NCBI GenBank assembly: GCA_041676705.1
Contig: JBAYRL010000011.1
Location: forward strand, 1 to 47,095
Source of the DNA: Acidimicrobiia bacterium
GTDB lineage: Bacteria; Actinomycetota; Acidimicrobiia; Acidimicrobiales; SKKL01
Reading direction: 5' to 3'
Length of the DNA: 47,095 nt
The notes under the pieces were generated by a model. The model had not been told where the DNA came from and made no database searches. It saw only the letters and a list, made by a program, of their open reading frames with translations. The position numbers and the translations under genes are program-made. This document shows, piece after piece, positions 8,057-16,027 of the stretch (position 1 is its first letter; each line of letters begins with the position of its first letter).

Positions 8057-10189
8057 ATGACATTAACAACCACCGGATCGTTTAGCGACAAAGTCAACTT
8101 TATTTGGGCGGTAGCAGACCTGCTACGAGGTACTTTTAAACAGTCTGAGTATGGCAAAGTAATACAGCCATTGGTTGTGCTTCGCAGACTTGACTGTGTT
8201 TTAGAACCCACAAAACCAGCGGTTCTGGAACGCGCCAAAAAACTAGCGGAACGTATCGACAACCCTGACGCAGCGTTGAAAGCAACCGCCGGCTACGAGT
8301 TTTACAACACGTCCCTGTTTAGTTTTGAAACTCTTACAAACGATCCGGGGAACCTTGCTGCGAACCTTCGTTCCTACATTGGTGGCTATTCACCTTCTGC
8401 TAGGGATGTGATCGACAAGTTCCGTTTCGATGACACAATTAAACGTCTCGACCAGGCCAACTTGTTGTACCAGGTTGTTGCAAAGTTCGCTGATCTAGAT
8501 TTACATCCCGATAGTGTTGATAACCATGAGATGGGTTACATCTACGAGGAGTTGATCCGAAGGTTCTCTGAACAGTCTAATGAAACCGCTGGAGAACATT
8601 TCACACCCCGAGAAGTTATTCGTCTCATGGTTGATTTGTTACTAGCTGAAGACGACAAAGTTCTCAGCGAACCAGGTATTGTGAAAACCATTTTTGACCC
8701 GGCATGTGGGACCGGTGGGATGCTCGCCACAGCGCAAGACCATCTAAAAGCGTTAAACCCGTACGCCCACCTAGAAGTATTTGGTCAAGAACTTAACGAC
8801 GAGTCGTACGCTATTTGCCGTTCCGACATGATGTTAAAAGGTCACAACTCGGAAAATATTGTGAACGGAAACTCGTTTTCCCAAGACGGTTTTCCAGGAC
8901 GTACCTTCGACTATCTGATCGCAAATCCCCCTTTTGGGGTGGCGTGGCGCCAGATCGAAAAAATAGTTAAAGACGAAGCATCACAACTAGGGTTCCAAGG
9001 ACGTTTCGGGGCTGGGCTGCCCCGTATCAACGACGGAAGTCTACTGTTTTTACAGCACATGATTTCCAAAATGAAAACCCCCGAAGAGGGAGGATCACGG
9101 GTAGCTATCGTGTTCAACGGTTCCCCCCTTTTTACTGGCGGCGCGGGGTCCGGTGAATCTGAGATTCGTCGATGGATCATCGAAAACGATTGGTTGGAAG
9201 CAGTTGTGGCTTTACCTGACCAGTTGTTTTACAACACTGGTATCTCCACCTATTTTTGGATTGTTACCAACCGAAAAAACCCGGAACGAAAAGGACTGAT
9301 ACAGCTAGTCGACGCTCGCAACAGTTTCGTGAAAATGCGGAAAAGCCTCGGTGAGAAACGTAAAGAAATCAGTCCAGAACAAATCAAAGAAATCGTAGAA
9401 ACCTACGGGTCGTTCACAGACACCGACAACACCGACGGTGTAAAAGTAAAAATCTTGCCTAACGAATCGTTCGGGTTTTTACGGATCAACGTTGAACGAC
9501 CTCTCCGGCTCAGCTGGGGTGTCACGACTGAAACTGCTGATGAGTTTAAAACAACCAAAACCTATGAACAGCTCATCACCAAAATAGCTGAGGTGGAACC
9601 AGAAGACGCTGCAGCAGCTTTCACACAAATCACTACAGCCCTTACCGGGAAAGTGTTCGATACCCCAGATAGCTTTGAAGATGCTTTCGCGGCGGAAACG
9701 ATCAAAGCTTGGAAGGGGCTCGGTTGGGAATACACCGACGGGGAACCACCAGCAGGACGTAACGCTTTTGCTACAGCCTTTGAATGCACCCCTGCGATAG
9801 GGAAACGAACTATTAGTTATTTCGGTATCCGTAACCCTGACGCCCCGGTTGTGTTAGACCGTCACGGTAACCCGGAACCAGACTCAGATCTGTCCGACAA
9901 CGAAAACGTGCCGCTACCAGCCATGTCCGTCACCTACGATAACGATGTTAGTGACCGGTTGGAAAGTGTTGAGTACCGCACCACAATCGAAAACTATATG
10001 GTGACCGAGGTGTTACCTTATGTGCCTGACGCTTGGGTTGATCACACCAAAACACGTGTCGGTTACGAAATCCCGTTAACACGTCATTTCTACACTTACA
10101 CACCACCCCGACCTTTGGCTGAGATAGACGCAGAGATCAAACAACTAGAAACTGAGATCCAGGAGTTGCTTGGTGAGGTTACCAGGTGA
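8057..10189 (+). CDS. hsdM: type I restriction-modification system, methyltransferase (M) subunit
   Basis: HsdM is the N6-adenine methyltransferase subunit. With HsdS it methylates host sites, and with HsdR it forms the restriction complex. An N-terminal helical region (KVNFIWAVADLLRG...YGKVIQPLVVLRRLDC) is followed by GEHFTPREVIRLMVDLL near residue 180. The SAM-binding motif DPACGTGGM lies near residue 215 and the catalytic NPPF near 295. The C-terminal third is long and charged, ending in a coiled-coil-like ETEIQELLGEV. At 710 residues it is larger than the classical EcoKI M subunit (about 530) but normal for the larger HsdM subfamily. The ATG at 8057 has a modest aagag ribosome site. The stop overlaps the GTG start of hsdS by 4 bases, so the genes are co-translated. 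Confidence 0.95.
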   Translation: MTLTTTGSFSDKVNFIWAVADLLRGTFKQSEYGKVIQPLVVLRRLDCVLEPTKPAVLERAKKLAERIDNPDAALKATAGYEFYNTSLFSFETLTNDPGNLAANLRSYIGGYSPSARDVIDKFRFDDTIKRLDQANLLYQVVAKFADLDLHPDSVDNHEMGYIYEELIRRFSEQSNETAGEHFTPREVIRLMVDLLLAEDDKVLSEPGIVKTIFDPACGTGGMLATAQDHLKALNPYAHLEVFGQELNDESYAICRSDMMLKGHNSENIVNGNSFSQDGFPGRTFDYLIANPPFGVAWRQIEKIVKDEASQLGFQGRFGAGLPRINDGSLLFLQHMISKMKTPEEGGSRVAIVFNGSPLFTGGAGSGESEIRRWIIENDWLEAVVALPDQLFYNTGISTYFWIVTNRKNPERKGLIQLVDARNSFVKMRKSLGEKRKEISPEQIKEIVETYGSFTDTDNTDGVKVKILPNESFGFLRINVERPLRLSWGVTTETADEFKTTKTYEQLITKIAEVEPEDAAAAFTQITTALTGKVFDTPDSFEDAFAAETIKAWKGLGWEYTDGEPPAGRNAFATAFECTPAIGKRTISYFGIRNPDAPVVLDRHGNPEPDSDLSDNENVPLPAMSVTYDNDVSDRLESVEYRTTIENYMVTEVLPYVPDAWVDHTKTRVGYEIPLTRHFYTYTPPRPLAEIDAEIKQLETEIQELLGEVTR

Positions 10190-11436
10190 CTAGTGTGCTT
10201 AGTGATTTAGGAGACACTTTACCATTCGGTCGTGTTGTGAAGCGTAGACGGGTTACAAACCAACCTGATCTTGAACCGTTGAGTGTCTTCTTAGATGTAG
10301 GCGTAGTTCCTAGAGCAAGCCGCGATGACAATCACAATCGCTTAGGTTCTGACCTGTCCAAATATCTGGTGGTAGAACCAGGCGACATTGTTTTTAATAA
10401 GCTGCGGACTTGGCAAGGCGGTTTTGGTTTCAGTAAATACCACGGGATTGTCAGCCCAGCATATTTTGTATGCCAGTGTGCATCTTCGTTTGAACCCCGC
10501 TATTTACATTATCTATTCAGAAGCACACCGTATCTAGCGGAGCTAACACGAATTTCGAAATTTATGCCTCCGTCCCAGTTCGACATTAGTTGGGAGGACC
10601 TGAAACAAGTCCCCATTCAGCAGAAACCATTAGCAGAGCAACGCCTGGTAGCGGATTATTTGGACGTAGAAACAGGACGTATTGACAAACTCATAAGCAC
10701 GAAACAGCAGCTAATCGAACTGCTTGAAGAGCGGCAACAAGTTCTAATTACCGGCACAGTTTTAGGAGAGACCAACTACCGAGGTTCTGCAACTCGTAAC
10801 CTAAACATGAACTTTTCTACTAGAGGTGGGTGCGCATTTGATCGGGGCTGGTGGCGAGGGCAACCCCCGAATGGTTGGGCAACTGCCCGGTTGAAAGATC
10901 TTGTAAAACTTACAAACGGATGGGCGTTCGACTCTGGACGCTTTGGTGACACTGGAGTCCCATTAATTCGGATTCGAGATCTTGGTAAAGCAGATACAGA
11001 GACGAAGTATGACGGGCCCGTGCCGCAGGAGGTCCTCGTTGAAAGGGGTGACCTGCTTGTCGGGATGGACGGTGATTTTAATTCAGCAGTCTGGAAGGGG
11101 CCACCCGCAGCACTGAACCAGCGCTTATGTAGACTTCGTGCCGTTGGTGAATTGGATCAACGCTACCTAATGTACATGATTGATCTGCCCCTTAGACACA
11201 TCAACCTATTGACTTACGCTACAACCGTCAAACATCTCAGTTCGGTTGATCTTCTCGACCAGCGAGTTCCGCTCCCCCCACGTCACGAGCAGCAAGCAAT
11301 TGTAGATTTTCTTGACACCGAAACTGCCCGCATAAGTGAAATAGTTCAAAAGATGCGACGTCAGATCGGTCTGTTACGAGAACATCGACAGGCGTTGATC
11401 ACAGCAGCGGTGACGGGCGAGTTGGAGATCACATGA
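10186..11436 (+). CDS. hsdS: type I restriction-modification system, specificity (S) subunit
   Basis: HsdS reads the bipartite target sequence. Two target-recognition domains (about residues 1-145 and 205-360) are each followed by a conserved helical spacer. The first spacer includes VPIQQKPLAEQRLVADYLD and a long helix to ERQQVLITG. The second includes PLPPRHEQQAIVDFLDTETARI and a helix to EHRQALITAAVTGELEIT. The second domain opens with the typical PPNGWATARLKDLV entry. The start GTG overlaps the hsdM stop and the stop overlaps the hsdR start, both by 4 bases. By eye, codon and base use are less A/C-biased than in hsdM and hsdR, as expected if recognition domains were swapped by recombination. 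The target sequence cannot be predicted from the protein alone. Confidence 0.93.
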   Translation: MTSVLSDLGDTLPFGRVVKRRRVTNQPDLEPLSVFLDVGVVPRASRDDNHNRLGSDLSKYLVVEPGDIVFNKLRTWQGGFGFSKYHGIVSPAYFVCQCASSFEPRYLHYLFRSTPYLAELTRISKFMPPSQFDISWEDLKQVPIQQKPLAEQRLVADYLDVETGRIDKLISTKQQLIELLEERQQVLITGTVLGETNYRGSATRNLNMNFSTRGGCAFDRGWWRGQPPNGWATARLKDLVKLTNGWAFDSGRFGDTGVPLIRIRDLGKADTETKYDGPVPQEVLVERGDLLVGMDGDFNSAVWKGPPAALNQRLCRLRAVGELDQRYLMYMIDLPLRHINLLTYATTVKHLSSVDLLDQRVPLPPRHEQQAIVDFLDTETARISEIVQKMRRQIGLLREHRQALITAAVTGELEIT

Positions 11437-14400
11437 CCGTAAAATCTAAAGAAATCCATTTCGAAGACGACGTTGTTTCAGGGCTAGTTAACCACGGCTG
11501 GAAACTTGGGGCAGCTTCCAACATCGACCTGAAAACCGGTTTAGATACCAACGAACTACTCGATTTTATAGAAACCACCCAACCCGACGCTTGGAACCAA
11601 CTAACAACCAACTTTGGTAGCGACCCCCAAAAAACAGGGTCCGAGTTTATTAAACGACTCACATCCGAAATTGACAGGCGTGGCACTATAGATGTGTTAC
11701 GTAAAGGTATCCAAGGTTGGGGGCAACGGTTCGTGTTGTGTTACCCGAAACCATCCTCCACAAAAAACCCGGTATTAACTGACCTGTATCAAGCAAACCG
11801 GTTGGTTGTAACCCGCCAGCAACGCTACACATCAGACCAGAAAAACACGTTAGATGTGGTGCTATGGGTAAACGGGTTACCAGTAGTAACTGTTGAACTG
11901 AAAAACCTGTTGACCGGTCAAAGTGTTGAAGATGCTAAACAACAATACCGGGAAAACCGTGACCCTAAAAACTTGTTTCTCTCGAAACGAGCGGTAGCCC
12001 ACTTCGCTGTTGACCCGCATCTAGTGTTTATGACAACACGTCTCAAAGGCCGTGAAACAACATTTTTACCATTCAACCAAGGCTATGACGGGCACAAAGG
12101 CAACCCGCCATCCACAACAGGTCACCGAAGCTCCTATTTGTGGGAACAGGTTTGGGAACGACACGCGTTCTTAGACCTTATCCACCGGTTTATACACACC
12201 GAAATCGGTGATGACGGGAAACCAACCGGCACCATAATATTTCCCCGTTACCACCAATGGGACGCTGTACGGGCCGCTGAAACCCATGCTTATACACATG
12301 GCGTGGGCCACAAATATTTGTTTCAACATTCTGCTGGTTCAGGGAAATCAAACACGATCGCTTGGACCGCTCACCGTTTATCGGTGTTACACGACGAGCT
12401 CGACAACCCGGTGTTTGAAAAAGTGATTGTGATCACCGACCGGCGGGTGTTAGATGACCAGCTGTCAAAAACGGTTGCCCAGTTTGATCATACCCCTGGA
12501 GTAGTTCGCAGGATCGATGATGCTACATCGTCGAAATCAAAAAAACTTTCAGAAGCGTTAGCAACAACCACGGCCCGAATCATTATTTGTACTTTACAAA
12601 CGTTTTCGTTTGTAGATAAACACCTTGGGGTAGGCCAAAAAAACTATGCGGTGATTGTTGATGAGGCACACTCCTCACAAACCGGTGCCGCTGCGTCCGA
12701 TTTGAAAAGTGTGTTAGGTAAAAAATCGGAAGAAGCCCGTTTAACACAAGCCGAAAAACAAGAAGCTGGGGAACCCCTGTCGGGTGAAGATAAACTTGTT
12801 GAAGTTTTAGCAGCTCGGGGCAACCAAAAAAACCTGTCGTTTTTTGCTTTCACAGCTACACCCAAAGCTAAAACTGTGGCCCTGTTCGGTACCCCCGGCT
12901 CGGACGGTAAACCCCAGCCGTTTCACACCTATCCGATGCGTCAAGCAATAGAAGAAGGTTTCATTCTTGACGTGTTAAAACAATACACAACATTCGAGGT
13001 GTATTGGCGGGTGAAACAAACCAGTGATAACGACCCTGAAGTTGAAAAACACAAAGCGTCCAGCGCTATAGGTAAAACAATCCAACTCCACCCCCACAAC
13101 CTGGGGATGCGTGCCAAAGTAATCGTTGACCATTACCGTCAACATGTACGCAACGAAATCGGTGGCCACGCCAAAGCAATGGTAGTGACCTCATCACGTT
13201 TACATGCTGTGCGCATGAAACAAGCAATCGACCGGTACCTGTCTGACCATCACATATCCGACACTAAAGCACTAGTAGCCTTCTCAGGGGTTGTGGTAGA
13301 CCCTGACGACCCATCCAACAGTTTCACTGAAGCTGCGATGAACAAACATCCAGAATCAGAAACCGCTGCCCGGTTCAAAGGCGACCTGCCTTTTAACCCC
13401 AACGACTATCAAGTAATGATCGTCGCAGAAAAATATCAGACCGGGTTTGATGTGCCACTGCTACTTGCTATGTATGTCGATAAAAAACTAGAAGGTGTTA
13501 ACGCTGTACAAACCCTGGCCCGGCTAAACCGGATCCACCCCGGCAAACCAACCCCGTTCGTACTAGATTTTCGTAACACCGCCACCTCCATCGCGGATTC
13601 GTTCCGCCCCTGGTTCGATACCACCATTGTAGAACCTGTTGATGCTAACACCCTTTACACCTACCAAAACGACTTGTATTCCCACCAGGTGTTCAACAAC
13701 ACAGAAGTAGACCACTACTGGGACGTGTTTTACCAAACAGCGGTAAATGAACACAAAACCAATGCTGCTCTCTACAAAGCGTTAGAAACACCACTCACCC
13801 GGTTCGTAGCACTCAACAAAACCAGCCAAGAACAGTTCCGCTCCGACGCTGACACGTTTATCCGGGCCTACGGGTTCCTCACCCAGATAGCTACCTGGAC
13901 CGACCAAGACCTAGAAAAGCTTTACGTTTTTATAAAATCGTTCGTAACAAACCTGCCCCGCCCCGACGGGGACGGAGCGTTAGACCTCGGATCCGAAGTA
14001 GAACTAACCCATCTCCGTATCGAAAAACAAGGCGATTTTGATGTGTCACTCATCACCAACAACGATGAAGTTGACCCTCTGATCGTTTACCCAGGAAACG
14101 GGGCGACCAGCACCACCGACCCCGAACTAGACCGTCTTTCCGTGATCATAAACCGTTTGAACGAAAAGTTCGGGATGAACCTGTCCCTAACAGATGTGCT
14201 CCTTTTTGAACAGTTCAAAAGAGACTGGGAAAACGACCCTGAGATACAAGCCGCTGCTAAAGCAAACAGCTTCGAAAGTTTCATGGTTGTTTTCACCAAA
14301 AAATTTATGAACATAGTCCTCACACGGATGGACACCAACGCCGATATTTTTAAAGCGATCCTAGATGAAGAAACATTCGCGAAAGACCTGGAAAGTTCTT

Positions 14401-14441
14401 ACGGCAAAGACGTCTATGAAACGTTAACCAACAAAAACTAG
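11433..14441 (+). CDS. hsdR: type I restriction-modification system, restriction/translocase (R) subunit
   Basis: HsdR translocates DNA with an SF2 ATPase and cleaves it at a distance. The N-terminal nuclease domain shows the PD-(D/E)xK signature as LDVVLWVNGLPVVTVELKN near residues 145-165, followed by a QxxxY-type motif (DAKQQYREN). ATPase motif I is HSAGSGKSNTIAW near 303, DEAH is VIVDEAHSSQTG near 408, and FFAFTATPKAKT is motif III. A later helicase lobe includes YQTGFDVPLLLAMYVDKKL and a NAVQTLARLNR motif VI. The length (1002 residues) and gene order M-S-R are typical. No frameshift or stop interrupts the operon, so the system is probably active. Confidence 0.95.
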   Translation: MTVKSKEIHFEDDVVSGLVNHGWKLGAASNIDLKTGLDTNELLDFIETTQPDAWNQLTTNFGSDPQKTGSEFIKRLTSEIDRRGTIDVLRKGIQGWGQRFVLCYPKPSSTKNPVLTDLYQANRLVVTRQQRYTSDQKNTLDVVLWVNGLPVVTVELKNLLTGQSVEDAKQQYRENRDPKNLFLSKRAVAHFAVDPHLVFMTTRLKGRETTFLPFNQGYDGHKGNPPSTTGHRSSYLWEQVWERHAFLDLIHRFIHTEIGDDGKPTGTIIFPRYHQWDAVRAAETHAYTHGVGHKYLFQHSAGSGKSNTIAWTAHRLSVLHDELDNPVFEKVIVITDRRVLDDQLSKTVAQFDHTPGVVRRIDDATSSKSKKLSEALATTTARIIICTLQTFSFVDKHLGVGQKNYAVIVDEAHSSQTGAAASDLKSVLGKKSEEARLTQAEKQEAGEPLSGEDKLVEVLAARGNQKNLSFFAFTATPKAKTVALFGTPGSDGKPQPFHTYPMRQAIEEGFILDVLKQYTTFEVYWRVKQTSDNDPEVEKHKASSAIGKTIQLHPHNLGMRAKVIVDHYRQHVRNEIGGHAKAMVVTSSRLHAVRMKQAIDRYLSDHHISDTKALVAFSGVVVDPDDPSNSFTEAAMNKHPESETAARFKGDLPFNPNDYQVMIVAEKYQTGFDVPLLLAMYVDKKLEGVNAVQTLARLNRIHPGKPTPFVLDFRNTATSIADSFRPWFDTTIVEPVDANTLYTYQNDLYSHQVFNNTEVDHYWDVFYQTAVNEHKTNAALYKALETPLTRFVALNKTSQEQFRSDADTFIRAYGFLTQIATWTDQDLEKLYVFIKSFVTNLPRPDGDGALDLGSEVELTHLRIEKQGDFDVSLITNNDEVDPLIVYPGNGATSTTDPELDRLSVIINRLNEKFGMNLSLTDVLLFEQFKRDWENDPEIQAAAKANSFESFMVVFTKKFMNIVLTRMDTNADIFKAILDEETFAKDLESSYGKDVYETLTNKN

Positions 14442-14819
14442 GACTTACCGGCTCAACAAACACAAAACCCCAAACCAGCCCAGACACCAAATGAACCAGC
14501 ATTAGTGTCAGAAACAGGTACTTCCCACATCAAACTCTAGAGTTGTGGGAAGGCAACAACTAACACACGGGACAGGTTGTTACAGTAGTTTTGGTACAGA
14601 ACACCAACCCGGATAACTAGCTGTTGTTGTCTACCAGATGTGGGTGGTGGGCAGCCTCTCAACATTTTTGTTCCAACGTGTGGCGCTTCTCAAACATTGG
14701 GCACTATAGAGCTGTATCAAAGAAAGACTGTGTGTAACTAAACCGGTCTTTCACCCCGCCCATACACATGACGTGCAGCTATCCAAGGTGTGATAGTTGT
14801 TTCTACCAAAGCAGGTTTG
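14442..14819. other. intergenic region between hsdR and recA
   Basis: A hairpin follows hsdR (listed separately). A 7-bp inverted repeat (gaaagac / gtctttc, 14722-14752) lies about 70 bases before the recA start and could be a control site. No LexA-type box of the GAAC-N4-GTTC form was found, so SOS control is not supported by this sequence. Confidence 0.4.
14521..14552 (+). terminator. hairpin downstream of hsdR
   Basis: The outer 9-bp stem (cttcccaca / tgtgggaag) encloses a 12-base palindrome (aactctagagtt). It lies 80 bases after the hsdR stop. It has no T tail on either strand, so termination is plausible but not certain. Confidence 0.5.
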
Positions 14820-15848
14820 ATGGATAAAGAAAAAGCATTAGCTGCAGCGATGACCCAAATCGAAAAACAACACGGCAAAGGTGCCGTAATGAAAATGGGA
14901 GACAAAACATCGATGCACATCGAATCTGTTCCCACCGGGTCAATAGCGCTAGACATAGCCTTAGGTGTAGGCGGGTTGCCACGTGGACGGGTAACCGAAA
15001 TTTTCGGTCCAGAATCCTCTGGAAAATCAACGTTAGCTATGCATGTTGTTGCCGAAGCCCAAAAACTAGGCGGGGTATGTGCCTACATTGACGCAGAGCA
15101 CGCTATGGACCCCGTATACGCCGCTAAAATCGGGGTAGATATCGACGAGTTGTTAATCTCACAACCCGACTCTGGGGAACAAGCCCTAGAAATAGCGGAC
15201 ATGCTGGTACGTTCCGGCGCTATAGACGTTGTAGTAGTCGACTCGGTCGCAGCGCTCACCCCGAAAGTAGAAATCGAAGGCGAAATGGGGCAATCCCATG
15301 TCGGGCTACAAGCCCGGCTAATGTCCCAAGCGTTACGCAAACTCACCGCTAACCTCAACAAAACCCAAACCGTCTGTATCTTTATCAACCAGTTACGCGA
15401 AAAAATTGGGGTCATGTTCGGCAACCCAGAAACAACGCCTGGCGGCCGGGCACTCAAATTTTATTCGTCAGTACGTATCGACATTCGACGAGTAGAAGCC
15501 ATCAAAGATGGGGTAGAGATCGTCGGGAACCGTACCCGAACCAAAATCGTGAAAAACAAAGTAGCGCCACCGTTCAGACAAGCCGAGTTTGACATCATGT
15601 ACGGTCTAGGTATCAGCAAAGAAGGCTCGTTGCTTGATGTTGGGGTAGATTTAGGTATCATCAACAAAGCCGGTTCCTGGTACACCTATCAAGGGGAACA
15701 ACTCGGCCAAGGCCGCGAAAACGCTAAACTGTTTTTACAAGACAACCCCACAGTGTTAAACGAAATAGCAGCACAAGTCACAGCAGCAACACGACCCACA
15801 GCCCCTCTAGCGGCTGAGAGTGACATAGAGTTACCCCAAACCGGCTAA
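14820..15848 (+). CDS. recA: recombinase RecA
   Basis: RecA forms filaments on single-stranded DNA, catalyses strand exchange and triggers LexA self-cleavage. The Walker A motif GPESSGKST lies near residue 60 and Walker B VVVVDSVAAL near 135. The MAW-like helix and the conserved NQLREKIGVMFGNPETTPGG segment are intact. The C-terminal tail is short and only mildly acidic (AAESDIELPQTG). The ATG at 14820 gives MDKEKALAAAMTQIEKQHGKG, which fits the family start. A GTG at 14790 would add 10 residues. The ribosome site is weak at both. recX, which follows recA in many actinobacteria, is absent; a hairpin and a prepilin gene follow instead. Confidence 0.96.
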   Translation: MDKEKALAAAMTQIEKQHGKGAVMKMGDKTSMHIESVPTGSIALDIALGVGGLPRGRVTEIFGPESSGKSTLAMHVVAEAQKLGGVCAYIDAEHAMDPVYAAKIGVDIDELLISQPDSGEQALEIADMLVRSGAIDVVVVDSVAALTPKVEIEGEMGQSHVGLQARLMSQALRKLTANLNKTQTVCIFINQLREKIGVMFGNPETTPGGRALKFYSSVRIDIRRVEAIKDGVEIVGNRTRTKIVKNKVAPPFRQAEFDIMYGLGISKEGSLLDVGVDLGIINKAGSWYTYQGEQLGQGRENAKLFLQDNPTVLNEIAAQVTAATRPTAPLAAESDIELPQTG

Positions 15849-15869
15849 CACCTGTTGCATAACAAATCT

Positions 15870-15915
15870 GGTGTAGCGGCATATTGTTTACTCCTTTCCA
15901 ACATGCCGCTACACC
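15870..15915 (+). terminator. 13-bp hairpin after recA
   Basis: A perfect 13-bp stem (ggtgtagcggcat / atgccgctacacc) with a 20-base pyrimidine-rich loop lies 21 bases after the recA stop. It has no T tail, so it may stabilise the 3' end rather than act as an intrinsic terminator. Confidence 0.6.
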
Positions 15916-15986
15916 ACCCACACCTAAACATGACCGAAGCTGCCAAAGAGATCACCCAACAAACCCCTGCTGGACCCTCCAGCCGG

Positions 15987-16027
15987 TTCCTAGTTATTTG
16001 AGAGGGGTGGGGGGACAATAAACCCCC
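15987..16027 (+). promoter_or_regulatory. upstream element shared with the second prepilin-RCC1 gene
   Basis: The 40 bases before this start and the 40 before the paralogue at 45802 share cctagttatttg, then a G-rich spacer, then gacaataaaccc just before the ATG. Most intergenic DNA here is not conserved between the copies, so this is likely a promoter and/or translation element. No separate -35/-10 assignment is made. Confidence 0.45.

Noticed and set aside
14442..14820. LexA (SOS) box before recA
   Set aside because: No GAAC-N4-GTTC type site was found; the only inverted repeat (gaaagac/gtctttc) has a different spacing and sequence.
15930..16001. A 23-codon frame just upstream of the prepilin-RCC1 gene
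   Set aside because: The matching region of the second copy reads in a different frame, so conservation is at DNA level and not coding.
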